From NCBI GenBank assembly GCA_025200525.1, contig CM045770.1, positions 81,275,347 through 81,339,346 of the forward strand: a DNA stretch of 64,000 nucleotides. Direction: 5' to 3'. The translations under genes and the position numbers were made by a program. The notes under the pieces were generated by a model. That model did not search any database, was not told the origin of the DNA, and saw only the letters and a program-made list of their open reading frames with translations. The DNA comes from Camellia lanceoleosa. Taxonomy: Eukaryota > Streptophyta > Magnoliopsida > Ericales > Theaceae. Shown piece after piece: positions 12,015 to 24,000 of this stretch (positions within the stretch are counted from its first letter, which is position 1; each line of letters begins with the position of its first letter).

Positions 12015-12422
12015 TTCTCCCCAAATTAAAAAGTTTGGTCCTCCAAACTTAACTTATCCCGACAAGGTCCAAATCAAAAATTTCGGTTGCACAATATTAA
12101 TCCTTCCGTCAAAGATGTCCAATTCAAAAATCCTTAAACAATTAATAGCAAAGGATAGCAAAGATAATAGCAAGGGTAAATTTGTTCCACTAGTTCTATG
12201 CCGTTATTCAACATGATAAGGTAATTCTTGTAACCATCCCATAGTAGTGGAGGTGATATCATAGCAGTCAAACAAACAAGAAACAAATCTTGGACATAGA
12301 AGTTCCATCGTAGTCAATGCATATGTAATAACATAGATATAATCATTCCATAAACATGTAATAGCAAAGGTCATAGCATAGGTAAATTTGTTCTGTCATA
12401 GTCACATGTTCAATATTTCCCA
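12015..12422 (-). other. Element C 3' untranslated region with polypurine tract
   Basis: The minus strand reads AATTTGGGGAGAA immediately before the 3' LTR, a good polypurine tract. The remaining 400 bp have no coding signal and separate the gag stop from the LTR. In a complete element, pol would occupy this position. Confidence 0.75.
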
Positions 12423-13613
12423 TCATCGCATAGGTAACATGGCTAATTTCACATTAGGTAGTAAAGTCATACCTGTATTCGCCTTTCCAGTATTCGGTGT
12501 CTTTTCTGAAACGAGGGTAAAAACCCTTCCTTGTCTCAAAGTGTTCCCCTCAGAAGTAGATGTTGCAGTTGTCTTTGGTGCCATTGTTGGGTTAACTCCA
12601 CTAGCATTAGGCTTCTCATTTCTTGGATAGGCTTGGGGGCAAGTTTTGGCCACATGTCCCTTCTGTCCAAACTTGAAACAAGCCCCAGTTACGCGGCGGC
12701 AAATGCCCCAATGCTGCCTTCCACATTCTTTACAGGTAGGTATGCCCACATTTCCACTATTTCCCTTCTTCGTATTATCACTAATACTTGAATGCAAGGT
12801 CTCACTCACGGAGCCCATTGATTCACCAACTATTTCCACCTTCGGTTTTTTGAATCTCTTACTTTCTCCTTCGGTCATGGTTGTTGACTTGGACATTTTC
12901 AAGGTAGCAATATTTGTTTCAGCCATCAAGGCTCTATCAAGTACATCAACATATTTTTCCAACTTCAAAACATTTACCCGGTCAAGTATCTCAACATGTA
13001 AACCACCCTCAAATTTTTTTGCCTTTTTGTATTCTGTATCTACCATATGAGGAGCATAACGGGCTAATTCAGTAAATTTTGCTTCGTACTCTGCTACTGA
13101 CATAACACCTTGCTTCAGCTGTTCAAATTCAGATATTTTCCTATCTCGCATACATTGTGGGAAAGATTTTTCATAAAATTTTCCTTTGAATCGGTCCCAA
13201 GTCAAATCCCTATCTATCTCTCGAACAAGCATCCACCATCTTCGAGCTTCCTCTATTAGAGTAAATGTTGCTAACAACACTTTGTATACATCAGTACAGG
13301 GAAATACTTCAAAAATCTTTTCAGTCTCTAATATCCATGCCTCCGCTTTTAAGGGTTCAATTCCCCCTGCAAACTCCGGTGGTTTCAGTTTCTTGTATTT
13401 CTGTGTCAAAGTGATAACATCATCATTATTTATCGGCTCCACTTGGACAGGTGGTGGAGAAGGAGGCGGAAATGGCTGTCTCTGCTGTTGCTGATTTTGT
13501 TCTTGTTGTTGTCTTACCAACCCAGTTAAAGCTTCCACCATTCTTTCCAATCGATCCAATCTAGCATTAGAAGATTCTGTTTCATCTACATGCCTTGCAT
13601 TGGTATCTTCCAT
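12423..13613 (-). CDS. Intact Ty3/gypsy gag polyprotein of element C
   Basis: A 396-codon uninterrupted ORF starting about 200 bases inside the primer site. Residues 1-60 are a Glu/Asn/Gln-rich coiled-coil-like leader with a Pro tract. Residues 75-190 are a Retrotrans_gag capsid domain (EAWILETEKIFEVF, EEARRWWMLV, WDRFKGKFYEKSFP, YEAKFTELARYAP). Residues 294-305 form a CX2CX3HX3C motif (CKECGRQHWGIC). Residues 312-325 form a CCHC-type knuckle in which the second Cys is Phe (CFKFGQKGHVAKTC). The sequence reaches the usual gag/protease junction (RQGRVFTL) but then runs into about 30 unrelated residues and a stop, so the whole of pol was deleted with gag preserved. Gag would form the particle that packages element RNA. 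It resembles Tekay/Del-type gag. Confidence 0.93.
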   Translation of the reverse strand: MEDTNARHVDETESSNARLDRLERMVEALTGLVRQQQEQNQQQQRQPFPPPSPPPVQVEPINNDDVITLTQKYKKLKPPEFAGGIEPLKAEAWILETEKIFEVFPCTDVYKVLLATFTLIEEARRWWMLVREIDRDLTWDRFKGKFYEKSFPQCMRDRKISEFEQLKQGVMSVAEYEAKFTELARYAPHMVDTEYKKAKKFEGGLHVEILDRVNVLKLEKYVDVLDRALMAETNIATLKMSKSTTMTEGESKRFKKPKVEIVGESMGSVSETLHSSISDNTKKGNSGNVGIPTCKECGRQHWGICRRVTGACFKFGQKGHVAKTCPQAYPRNEKPNASGVNPTMAPKTTATSTSEGNTLRQGRVFTLVSEKTPNTGKANTGMTLLPNVKLAMLPMR

Positions 13614-13810
13614 TGGTCTATAGAACGCGTAACAGATAGCACATTTTATTTTCCATATATTGTTTCCTTTACTGTCTCATCGTTTACAGTTCCTCTTGTT
13701 CTTCATATTCATAGAACACACACACCCATGCACATGTGTTTATGCCATGCTCTTTTTCTTTCTAAGACACCCTACAGCTCTTATGGACACGTGTGTGGGT
13801 AAATTAACTC

Positions 13811-13826
13811 ATGCGCTCTGATACCA
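13811..13826 (-). promoter_or_regulatory. Element C primer-binding site, initiator tRNA-Met
   Basis: The minus strand reads TGGTATCAGAGCGCAT three bases after the 5' LTR end GGGTCGTGACA. Twelve bases match the standard initiator tRNA-Met site exactly. Confidence 0.92.
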
Positions 13827-13829
13827 TTC

Positions 13830-15480
13830 TGTCACGACCCAAACCCGCCCCTAAAAGTTTGGCATCATGACCGACCAGTAATCCTAGATTACCACAGGCC
13901 GTCCTGTACGAAACATAAATAAAATGGGGCTCGCGGAAACGAAAACTAAATGCCAATAGTCCAAAGAGCTGTGCATATATATGAACATACATTTACATGC
14001 CCAAAATATGTTAATTTACCCACTACAGTACAAAACATGTATCAAAAGTTCATATACAAAATATATATGTACATGCCACCAAATACAACTGAAACAAAAT
14101 TCATACGGCCTTCCAGGCCTAGCCCCAGCTCGGGGGCACCATGACTCGGGTAGGCTTTCAAAACGGCGGCTCGACTCGGACTCCGCCTAGGCTTGGCTCC
14201 CAGAATGCTCACCTATAAATACATAAATACAAACAATGAGCTAAAGCTCAGCAAGTAACATTAACGTAAAGGGGTTAGTGAACGAACTCCAACATTTCAT
14301 AGAAATCCGTAAAACATAGCATTCATAACATGATCATAGTCATCTCATAAGAACATACATAATGGCATACTCCATAGAACATAACATGTGTCGACTAACG
14401 ACTAGAGTAACCGGTCCCGGACACCGATTAAACACATACCGAGATCTCGTAAACTGGTCATGGGTTTGTCCTTCCATGCCGTCCCCCATGACTAAAGCGC
14501 ATGGGCCTGCATGTTCTCGCCCCCACGATTGAACTATCTATGGATGCCATACTAGATTCGTAAATCAGGACATTCGTTCACGGTTTAAAAATCACATTTC
14601 ATAAACATATCATATCGTATAGCATTTCGTATAACAATTCAAATACGTTGCATATTAACATAACTTTACAGAAATGTTACTCACAGTGGGTTTCCAAAAC
14701 CGGTTGCACGGTCTTCACCTCTTGACCTGCAATTAACAACATTATAACACATTTCCTTAACATTTATCATCAATAAATCATATCATTCATGCCATTACAT
14801 TCTTCTTTACTTCATTTCATGCTCAATCTAATCTTTCTTTACTTTAATTCATGCTCGTGAGATGCTAAATGATTTAATTAACATGTTAAAATCACGTAAA
14901 ACAACTTCCCAAACTTTTCCTGAAAATAAGTCCTTCCGCTCGAGCGGACTGCACAATTTCCCCAAAACTGCTGAGAGGCCGATTTCTACGCTCGAGCGGG
15001 ATTCACTCCGCTCGAGCGGAACATGCAAAAATCCGAAACTCTGATTCTTCTTCTAAGCTTCATCATTTCATCCTTTCCTTTGAAACATTAACTTTCAATT
15101 TTATGAAATCAAAGCTCAAAACCATTGATCAACAACATGATTTAATCATCAAACCTCAACACAAAGCCCATATAGATCATAGATAAGATTAAACCCATGA
15201 ACTAAGATGAAAAACCATGAACATATACATACAAGCTTCATATCTCTATATCCATGGAGGTTCTACCTCAAATTGACCAAATATAACCATGAATCATCAA
15301 TTTATGCCATGCATGCCCAAATTAAACATATATCCCCTTCAATCCTCTTATTTAACATAAGATCATTGATGAACCAAACTTAATTGAAGGAAATATGAAG
15401 GAATTCTTACCTTGATTGCTAAGTTGAAGAAACTAAGCTTGATTTCCTCTTCTTTTCTCTTGGTTTCTCTCTTCTCCCCC

Positions 15481-15516
<36 letters not shown>

Positions 15517-15858
15517 GATTTTTCTTTTCTTTGTTGAGTCAATAATGGGTCAAAGCCTTATCTATAAGACATATATATCATAAATAAACCATTGTGCCAT
15601 ACACTCAAGCCAAACAAGACTTAGCGATTCAGACGAAATTCAGTCCTCAATTTATTTTCTCAAATGGTTCTAAAAATTCCCGGTATCACATAGGCGTGTT
15701 CAATTTCGTTTTCTGAAGCCATTACGGTTGTCAATTTAGGTCCCAAAGTCGTAATTCCAACAGATATTTTTCTAAGTCAAACAGAAAATTCCCAATTAAT
15801 TCATATTAATGCGTAATTAATTACCGATAATTGTCGCGTACATTTCGAGGTCATTACA
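13830..15858 (-). repeat. Element C 5' LTR
   Basis: About 99% identical by eye to 9995-12014. It carries the same 14-bp palindromes (14935-14948, 15007-15020) and a longer CT microsatellite at about 15485-15516, the main length difference. Confidence 0.95.
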
Positions 15859-15863
15859 TTACT

Positions 15864-16335
15864 TGTATTTGTAATTAGATCTATATCTGTGCTCATACTC
15901 TGTTTTTCTTCATTCACTCCCTGATTTTGGATGCTATATTGTAAATCAACCTTTGTTCTTGAATCTATTTTGTGCTTTTGAGGTTCATCATTGTGTTTCA
16001 AGAATGTCCATTTGTCTTGCTTGTGATTTTCGTACATTGGCACACATCCACCAAATGCTTATGAATTTGTAACTTTTCACGTTTCTTGAATGTTACTTTC
16101 TTGATTCTGAATCCTGCTCCTCTTTGTTTTCTTTGTCTATTTTCTAGATTCCTGTCTCTAATTCTTATTCATCTCTGTAGATTTAGCTTTGGGATTTGCT
16201 AGAAATCTTTACAATTTAGGAAAATTGAAACCCTTACACTAGTGCTTATCTAGGGTTTTGCCAAGGTCTTCACATCCTTACCAGCTCTTCTTTTTTTTTT
16301 TCAAAATCTTCCACCAATCACCTTAAGCCGATATC
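15864..16335 (+). other. Element D resumes: leader of the antisense gene
   Basis: T-rich plus-strand sequence continues from 9994 across element C, with one TTACT copy removed. It leads to the ATG at 16336 and looks like 5' UTR, possibly with an intron (CTTTTTTTTTTCAAAATC at 16290). An 80-codon minus-strand ORF (15801-16043) runs into the C LTR and could be the upstream part of the coiled-coil ORF at 9679-9930. I would not call it a gene. Confidence 0.4.
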
Positions 16336-18830
16336 ATGGGCATGTTCAGATGGAGGGTAGACACCTCTATTAAATTAGAATACTTTAGGCAAGAGTTCTC
16401 TATTCCAGCCGACGTCCAGATCTGGTTGGCTAGAGAGGATGGCTACATCATGCCTGGGAAGGATTACATGCCCTTTCCAGTAGTTTTCATTATTGAGGGC
16501 GGAGTCCGGTTTCCCTTTAACATCCTCTTTAGGGAGGTCCTTCATTATTGCAAACTTAATCCCATGCAACTGGTCGTTAACTCCTTTAGGATTATCAATG
16601 GCATTGCCGAGTTGGCACATTGGTAGAATGCCAGAATTACCCTATCCGATATCCAGTACTGCTACACTATGTGTGGCCTCAAAACCAATACTGGCTACAC
16701 GTACTACCTCAAGCCGAGATCTACACAATACAAGTTGATAGCCAACATTCCAGACTCAAACATAGGCGCGGCTGACGACTACTTGATTGTCTCACGCAAT
16801 TGGGAGTTTACGCCAAATGATGAGCTGCACATTTTCCCACTGTGCTGTGAAGTTTTTAGGGATGACAAGGGTAAGGACTTAGTTCCTTCCCAAAGTCCCT
16901 TTTCTAGTGCCTCTTTTAACAATCCCTCTACTTCGTATATTCTAACATTCTTCTCTTTATCCTTACAGTTATCCCTCAGCCAAAGAAGAACTTTCGCCAA
17001 TCCTACGTGCCAAGCAAAGACCTGATTCGACTTCTTTGCCTTTCCATCGACGACCGTAAGGCCCCACTCCTCCTCAATTACATACCAACATATCAGAGCC
17101 CTCTGCCTGATGTTCCTCGAAAAAGCAAATCTTCTCCTTCTGCCACAAACTCCCCTAGCTGCTTTATCTCTTAGGCCAGATCAAGCCTCCACATCGGATC
17201 CAACGGAGTAGCCATTAACTTTTGCCCCCCAGTTAATTCCTCCAGCCCAGCGCCAACGCCGATGCCGAGCTCCTATTAACAGTCCTGCCAGCAAAACTCG
17301 CAGACACCAAAGTCCGGTTTTGTCAGCCACAGACCCATCAAACCCTCTAATCACCCTGCCAGCAATCCATTTCGGTCCCAAAGTCATAATCGCTGCCACT
17401 GCCAACAAAATGGGCTGTGCAAAAATTGTTCCAGACGACCTTCTTGCCGACATCCCTGGCATGGTGTTAGTCCATTATTCTTCTCCTTCCCAATCCCAGC
17501 CCAAGCCTAAAGCCAAAATGGTGAAAAGGGCTAAGGCAAAGGCCATAACCACAAAAGTTGAGTCTGAAGATACAGTGCCAATTTATAAGTTGGCTAAAAT
17601 AGAGAAGACTACTTCTGCATCCGAGAAGAGGCCCGCCGAGTCTGAAGCATTTGACCAACTACCATCAAAAAAGCTAAGGTTCGATGGTGCTACTCCTCTT
17701 GTTTCTTTCCACGCCGATGAGCCCTGGACCCCGGCAGTCATGGTCAGAGACCGACCTTTGCTAGCCGAGGACAGTGCGCTTGACTATGTGGAAGTCGGTG
17801 ATGCCCTTTCTACCGCCGTTCTACTGCCGGCCAACATCAACCAAATGACCGAGCTTATTAAATACGAAAACTATGCTTTGATGATGCAACATTGTGTTTT
17901 GGTAAGCTTTCGTGCCTTTATTTTTATCCTATTCAATTGCTAGTTTATTATTATTATTATTTTGCTTGTACTTCAGCCAAAGTCTCTCTGATTGTCTTTT
18001 TCTTTTGCAAGCAATTTAGCAAGGTCACTCCCTCGCGGTCAAAACCGAGGAATTTAATAAGGAGGTGACCAAGAAGACCAAAGAGACAGCCAAACTCCTT
18101 ACTTCTCTTAACCAAGCCAAGGTTCATATCCAAGGCCTATTAGATCAAAACAAAGTTGCCTTGGCTGCCCAAAGCAAGGCCAAATAGTGAGCCGAAGTGG
18201 CCAAAAACGTTGCCAAGGCCGCAAAGGCCGAAGTAAAAGAAGCAAAGCTTAAAGTAGTTGAGGCTCAAACTGAGCTCTAACAGGCGCTCACCACAAAAGA
18301 CGAGCTCTGAAAGGCGCTCGCCACAAAAGACGCTGAGCTCAAAGCTGTAGATGAAAAAGCCTACGCCGAAGGGGCAGCCGACATCCGGGACGCCTATATG
18401 AACCAAGTCAACCAGGTATACAACAACGGTTATACCCTTGGATGGATGGCTGCGTTGAAGAAGTTGGCCATCCCCGACGACTCGCCTCTTCACGACGCCA
18501 GCCGACTTACTTTACCATTCCCTTCCACTCCAAGCCACTCTGAGGACGAGGCTGAGACAAAAGAAGGTGCCGAGGCCAATAAGTCCGAAGAAGTGGCAGC
18601 TTCTAAGGTCAAGTCCCCAACTCTAAATGAGCAAGTCGTGGACTTGACTCAAGATGATGAGGAGGATAAGGTCCCCTCAAAAACATCTCTGTTAATAAAA
18701 GCGCATTTGAGACTGAGATCGCTACTACCAAGAGGAGCCTGGACAAGACTCTCCTTGAGATTGATGTCGAGATCCAGGCTAAGAAGTTGAAACAACTGTC
18801 TGCTGAGGTCGAAACCAACAACCAAGGCTG
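16336..18830 (+). pseudogene. Antisense gene in element D: PF04195-type 'putative gypsy type transposon' protein
   Basis: It lies opposite in strand to gag-pol. The N-terminal segment (16336 on) has FSIPADVQIWLA, GGVRFPFNILFREVLHYC and a QLVVNSFRIINGI stretch, the family signature; a stop interrupts at about 16624. A likely intron runs from about 16870 (GTAAGG) to 16968 (TTACAG). The middle (17320-17900) is Lys/Ala/Pro-rich and nuclear-protein-like, followed by a GTAAGC donor at about 17900. The C-terminal part (18015-18830) is a long Ala/Lys coiled coil with stops near 18187, 18278 and 18308, ending in ADIRDAYMNQVNQVYNNGY and an acidic tail. Such genes are known riding in plant Tat elements; their function is not established. 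This copy is broken. Confidence 0.78.
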
Positions 18831-19989
18831 ATCAGTCTGAGACTACTACAAAAGATCATAGTGCTTAGTTTTTTGACTTATTTCCTTTGAACTTTTTCTC
18901 TTTTCAGTACTTTTTCCTTTCACTTTTGAATACTTGTAATAGTTTGTTTGTTTTGGCCGGAGTGCCATCTCTTATAGCTGGATAAATAGTCTTTTATGCC
19001 AGGCCGATGTGCCTTTTCTATCTAAACAAGTTTCTTCTTTGAATGCATGCTTCTAAGTGTTGAATGCTACTTTTCATGTATGCTATGCCTTGCATGCTTC
19101 TACACTTAGAATATTTTTGTAATTTTTCAAGGACACTTGAACTGTGTAATGACTTCAGGTAAGAACCATCTAACATGTATTATCTCAGATACTCTTCATC
19201 TCGGGTGTGCCCTTAGTTGGTCACCTCGGACCAACTTGCCTTGGGTTCTACTGTTTACTGTGATTTCGGCAGATTGGCACTTCATAAAAATTCTTTAAGT
19301 ACCTTGCAACAAGTGTTACCTCATTTACTTGTGCTTGTTGTCCTTAATCAACACGTCATTCTTTTAACCCTTCCAAGTTTTGACAAGCTGTTTGGTTATC
19401 TCAGGTAACAAATACCTCGGATCTGGTTACCTTAGCTGACTCCAACTTGTAAATTGTTGTCAAAAATGTCAACAAGTGTCAAGCTTATTCCTTATTCCTG
19501 CTTTTTGCCCCCTAATGTGAACCTAAGTAGCACTTATGTTCACATTAAGCATGTATCTCCAATTTTTCCCGAAGTCTAATTCAAACAAAACTTTAGCCGA
19601 GTCTTGCGACCTCGGTCTTTATGTTAATCTAACTAGACCAGACTTGGTTTAACTCTACCGTAGTGGCAAGTCCAAATTACCCTACATGTTTCATTCGGAA
19701 ACATCGCAAACTTAGTTCAACTCTATCATATGGCAAGTATAATTCAACTCTACCATATGATAAGTCTAAGTTATTTGTCATGTTTCATTTGGAAACATCG
19801 CAAACATAGTTCAACTCTATCATATGGCAAGTATAATTCAACTCTACCTTATGATAAGTCTAGGTTATTTGTTATGTTTCATTCGGAAACATTGTTATAA
19901 GACTACTTCAGTCTTATCGCACAAATTCATAAAAGCAAAATCAAACTAGTGTTTTATTAAAACAGTCGAATTGCTGTTCTTTCTCTTCT
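18831..19989. other. Element D spacer with a 94-bp tandem duplication
   Basis: Non-coding sequence between the ends of the convergent antisense gene and integrase. Units at 19701-19794 and 19795-19888 repeat each other at exactly 94 bp (ACATCGCAAAC...ATATGGCAAGTATAATTCAA), with shorter CAACTCTA(C/T)CATATG echoes upstream from about 19650. Tandem repeats in this 3' region are typical of Tat elements. No ORF of note. Confidence 0.7.
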
Positions 19990-20534
19990 TTATTCTAGGA
20001 GATCCATATCTGGGGCCAAGAATGCCTTGTTGGTCCCATCTTTCACTCCCCGGGTTCTAATTCCAAGGATGCCGACCTCCAGCGGGATAACTGCCTCAGT
20101 GCCATAAGCCATGGAAAAAGGAGACTCCCCAGTTGATCTTTTCAGCGTAGTCCAATATGCCCACAAAACATTGGGCAATTCTTCCACCCACTTGCCCTTG
20201 GTTGCTTCCAGTCTCCTCTTGATCCCATCCAAAATGGTCTTATTGGACGCTTCTGCCTGACCATTACTCTAGAGGAAACTTGAAATAGAGTAATAGTTCT
20301 TAATTTTGTACTTGGCACAAAAGCTCTTGATCAATTTACTATCAAATTGGGTGCCATTGTCTGCCACAATGGCTCTCGGAATCCCAAACCTAGTGATTAT
20401 GTTCTTCCAGATGAAATTCTTCACATCAATATCTCGGATTTTGGCTAGAGGTTCAACCTCTACCCATTTGGTGAAGCAGTCTGTGGCTACCAGGAAAAAC
20501 TCTCTGTCCAGTTGCTTGGGGCAGTGGTCCCACC
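19990..20534 (-). pseudogene. Element D integrase core and C-terminal part
   Basis: The minus strand has FFLVATDCFTKWVEVEPLAK, IITRFGIPRAIVADNGTQFD (second catalytic Asp), then SNGQAEASNKTILDGIKRRL (catalytic Glu region, preceded by a stop) and WVEELPNVLWAYWTT...TGESPFSMAYGTEAVIPLE. These are classic Tat/Athila integrase blocks. The gene is cut at 20534/20540 by insertion of element E, and its N-terminal part continues at 34133. The longest intact stretch is 19990-20232. Confidence 0.9.
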
Positions 20535-20539
20535 AGGTC

Positions 20540-21001
20540 TATAGCGACCCTAATTTTTCATAGGTCATTATTCATTTATTATTATTTATTATTACGTTAT
20601 TTTATTTTTGGCTTTATTAATTGTGTGATTACATGAGAATTTAATGTGTTATTTAGTTAATTTAATGTGTTGTTTAATTTATTTAATGTGATAATTAATT
20701 ATACATAATTAATGTGAATATTTATATATTTATATATTTTATATATAAAAAAATATATAGTTTATATATTGATAAAATATATATCATATTTATGTATGTT
20801 ATATTTGTATAATATAAATATAATAGTAAATTAGGTATAATGTACTATACCTAGGTATAAACACAAAAGTGAAGTTCCAATAAGAGAAGCAGCCACGGAG
20901 AGGGATTGAAAGAAAAGAGAAAAAGAAAAAAAAAAGAAAAGAAAAGAAAAGAAAAGAAAAGAAAGGAAAAAGAAAATGAGGGCTCACAGCAACAAGCAGC
21001 A

Positions 21002-21032
<31 letters not shown>

Positions 21033-24000
21033 CGGTGGGAGTGGGGAGAAAAATAAGGGTTAGGGTTTTGTTTTGGTGGCTCCATTAATTTTTCAAGTAT
21101 TTCTTTGATCTTCAAAAAAATATTGTGTAGACGCGCTCCCCGGAACTCTCTGAACATCCGCGCGCACCTGCGAGGGCGGGGTGCGAATTCTCGTTTTGTT
21201 CTCTGAGCTACCATAGTTTGGACTCAAATGTCACGATTCTGAATCTAATCTTACAATGTGCGATGTAAGACCGATAAATCACCAAAGAGTCCAAATCTGG
21301 CAAATCGTTTTTTGAAAAACTGATTTTTATAAAGAAGTGACAAACATGGACTGCTTTATCAGATACAGAGTTGCCACCTAAATATTTTATTTTGGGGGAT
21401 TTTAGGAAACCCTGACTCATGCCTAAGGCCACCTATCCGTAATCACCAAAGTTGCCTCGGCTCGAGAACTTGGGTACGAGAGGGGAAGGTCATGCAATGA
21501 GCACCCCCGCTCACCTGATCAAAGATCGGCCTGTATTAAGCATGATATTTTGTTTTTGAAAACACCTGTGCTCTTATTCTGGTTAATTAGCTAATCTTAC
21601 TACGTGATGCGCACAGCAAACAAGTATAGACTAGATCGCCTAATTTGGAACAAAGCATCGCATATCCGTTTGTTTGGAAAATGGTTTGAAGTTTGCTACT
21701 CGCAAGTAGGCTAAAATGCAGATTTCAATGAATTGTTCCAATTCATGTAATCCAACCTTCACCCACAGGCATTTAGGCAGTTATAGCAAATAAGCAATTA
21801 GCCTCATGGCAAGTATGCTTTTATGGCAACATTAACACACGTGCAGTATGCTAAGCGTAAACACTCACAGTGTACTCCGAGCCAAAACAAAGAACTAGTT
21901 AGAAATCATGTATGATCCTAGTTCATGTTAAGATGGCTAATGCAACACATGCGAAAATGCAACTAAAATAGGCTCGACTATTCTAGAATGGCATATGAAA
22001 TGCAACTTTGATACATGTATTCAAATAGGGATTGAAATACAATGCAATTAGTATGATGAGCCGAGCCCGGTGCATGCAATACAGATGAATGGATGCACGC
22101 ATGTGAACATAAGGTATGCTAAATGAAATATGCCCTAAAACTAACCATCGTAAGCGGTTAAGTAAAAGGGAGAAAGAAATGGAGGGTAGAAGACATGCAT
22201 CACATACACGCACGCTTATTACAACACTTGGCTCTCTTGAGGGAGAGACCAAATAAGAAGCTAACTAGCTAATCTAAACTAATTAAACTAATTATTACAC
22301 AACAAATTAATTAACTAATCCTAGTTAACTAATTATTACAAAATGAATTTAAATAGCTAAACGCATTAACTAATTAAAGGGTACAAACCAAAGCAAAAGC
22401 TAGCTATCTAAGCATGACAACTAAGGAAAGCAGTAAATCAGGAGCCTCAGAGGGAGAGGAATGCATGCAAGCCCGGTCGCCTCATTTGGAAATCCAATGC
22501 GATGCCCCGATTTGCCTCTGTTTTCAATTGTCCTCAGAAACTTACACCAAGCTCCAAAAAGCTAAAACTCCACCCCAGGAGACCTGTGGGAGGATGGCCG
22601 ACCACTTTTGGTCTCTCCAGCCACCTGCTGACCACTTTTCTTGCAGAAAGCTAGAAAAAGTGGTCGACCAGCTAGTTTTTCTGGTTGGCCGACCAGTTGT
22701 TGCTGCTTGACTGCAATTTGCTATAACAGAGAGCAAGAAAGGGCATGGCAATGTATTTGCAAGATATGTGCGCACAACCACCCTCCCTATCATGTCATGA
22801 ACTCAAGGGAGTGTGGTTCTCGACCCTCGGGCCACCAATCGCGCATTTCAATACGTGATGGTCGAGAGGCGAAGTTGCACAATTCAATGTAAAATGAATG
22901 CACAAGTAAACACATAAAGCCTAAAACTCTATCATGTATGATCAAGAGCATCGGCGACCGAGAATTGAGGCATGTTTCTTCACTTTAAGTATGAAATATC
23001 CCTTGTTTCTCGTGTTTGGACTAACACCTATTCCAAACAACAATGCAACACATAACATGGCATACACAATGCGACCCGAGCATGCAAACATGCAATATGA
23101 CTTAAGCATGCAAACACACAATACAACATGAACAACCTAACAAGGCTAATGGTATGCGAACAATGCTAATGCATGCATGCACAATGCAATGCGACAAGGG
23201 CAACTTAGCAATGTTAGGAACATGCATACTCAATGCAAAGAAACAATTTGGCATACCCAATGCCATGAACTACATGGCATACACAATGCTCAACGAAAGA
23301 TGGCGTACTCAATGCAATGAACAATAAGCATGCAAATAACATGTAAATAAACATGCTAAATGGACTTAAACCAAAAGGGGGTAGACCTCAGTCATGCCCA
23401 AATCAGTGGCCATTGGTGATAAAATTAAGGCACATGAAGCATATACAAGCATGCACATGCAATGGCCCATCAAAGAGACCTAAGAGCACAACTCTCAAGA
23501 GTGCTCAAGGAGTGACAAACATGGAAGTGTAACAACATCAAGTGCACTGAAATAAGGTATGAAATGATGCCAAATCATTCAAACGATAGAAGTATAGCAT
23601 GCAAAAGTCTTTAAAGCATGAAGCTAGTAAATGGGACTACAAAGGAAACATGCAATACATGGCAAATATGCATGAACCAACCATGGACAGAGTTGAAATA
23701 GGTCAAAACAATGACCAAAACATGCTAAGATGGAGGCTTTAAGACCTAGGCAAGATGGCATACATGCTAGGCCATAAATAAAGCAACAATGCGCAATACT
23801 TAGAGGCATCCAAAGCATGAAAGAAGTGGGAACATGGCAATGCTATAAGCTCTGAAATAAAGTATTAAATGATGCCAAATCATCTAAATAGCTCAAAGAT
23901 AGCATGCGTGAGTCAACAAAACACAAAGCTAGCAAGGCCAATTGCACTGTAGCTATACAAAGCATGGAGGATATGGCAAAGGCAACCCAAAACAGTCCTA

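Larger units (their letters stand above)
9995..15858 (-). mobile_element. Element C: gag-only Ty3/gypsy element (TR-GAG type)
   Basis: LTRs lie at 9995-12014 and 13830-15858 (about 2.02 kb), flanked by a perfect TTACT duplication (9990-9994 and 15859-15863). The 1.8-kb interior has a tRNA-Met primer site, one intact 396-codon gag and a polypurine tract, and no protease, RT or integrase. By eye the LTRs differ by about two dozen substitutions (about 1%) plus a CT-repeat length change, so insertion was recent. The layout matches the non-autonomous class described as terminal-repeat retrotransposons with GAG. The enzymes must have come from another element. It is inserted in element D. Confidence 0.93.

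Noticed and set aside
12388..13050. Plus-strand ORFs of 80-134 codons in element C interior
   Set aside because: They are antisense shadows of the intact gag on the minus strand.
13811..13826. Possible tRNA genes at the tRNA-like sequences
   Set aside because: These are short primer-binding sites complementary to tRNA 3' ends; no cloverleaf can be formed around them here or at 6611, 28338 or 45123.
20306..20563. 85-codon plus-strand ORF
   Set aside because: A shadow of element D's integrase on the minus strand; its end also runs into the LTR of element E.
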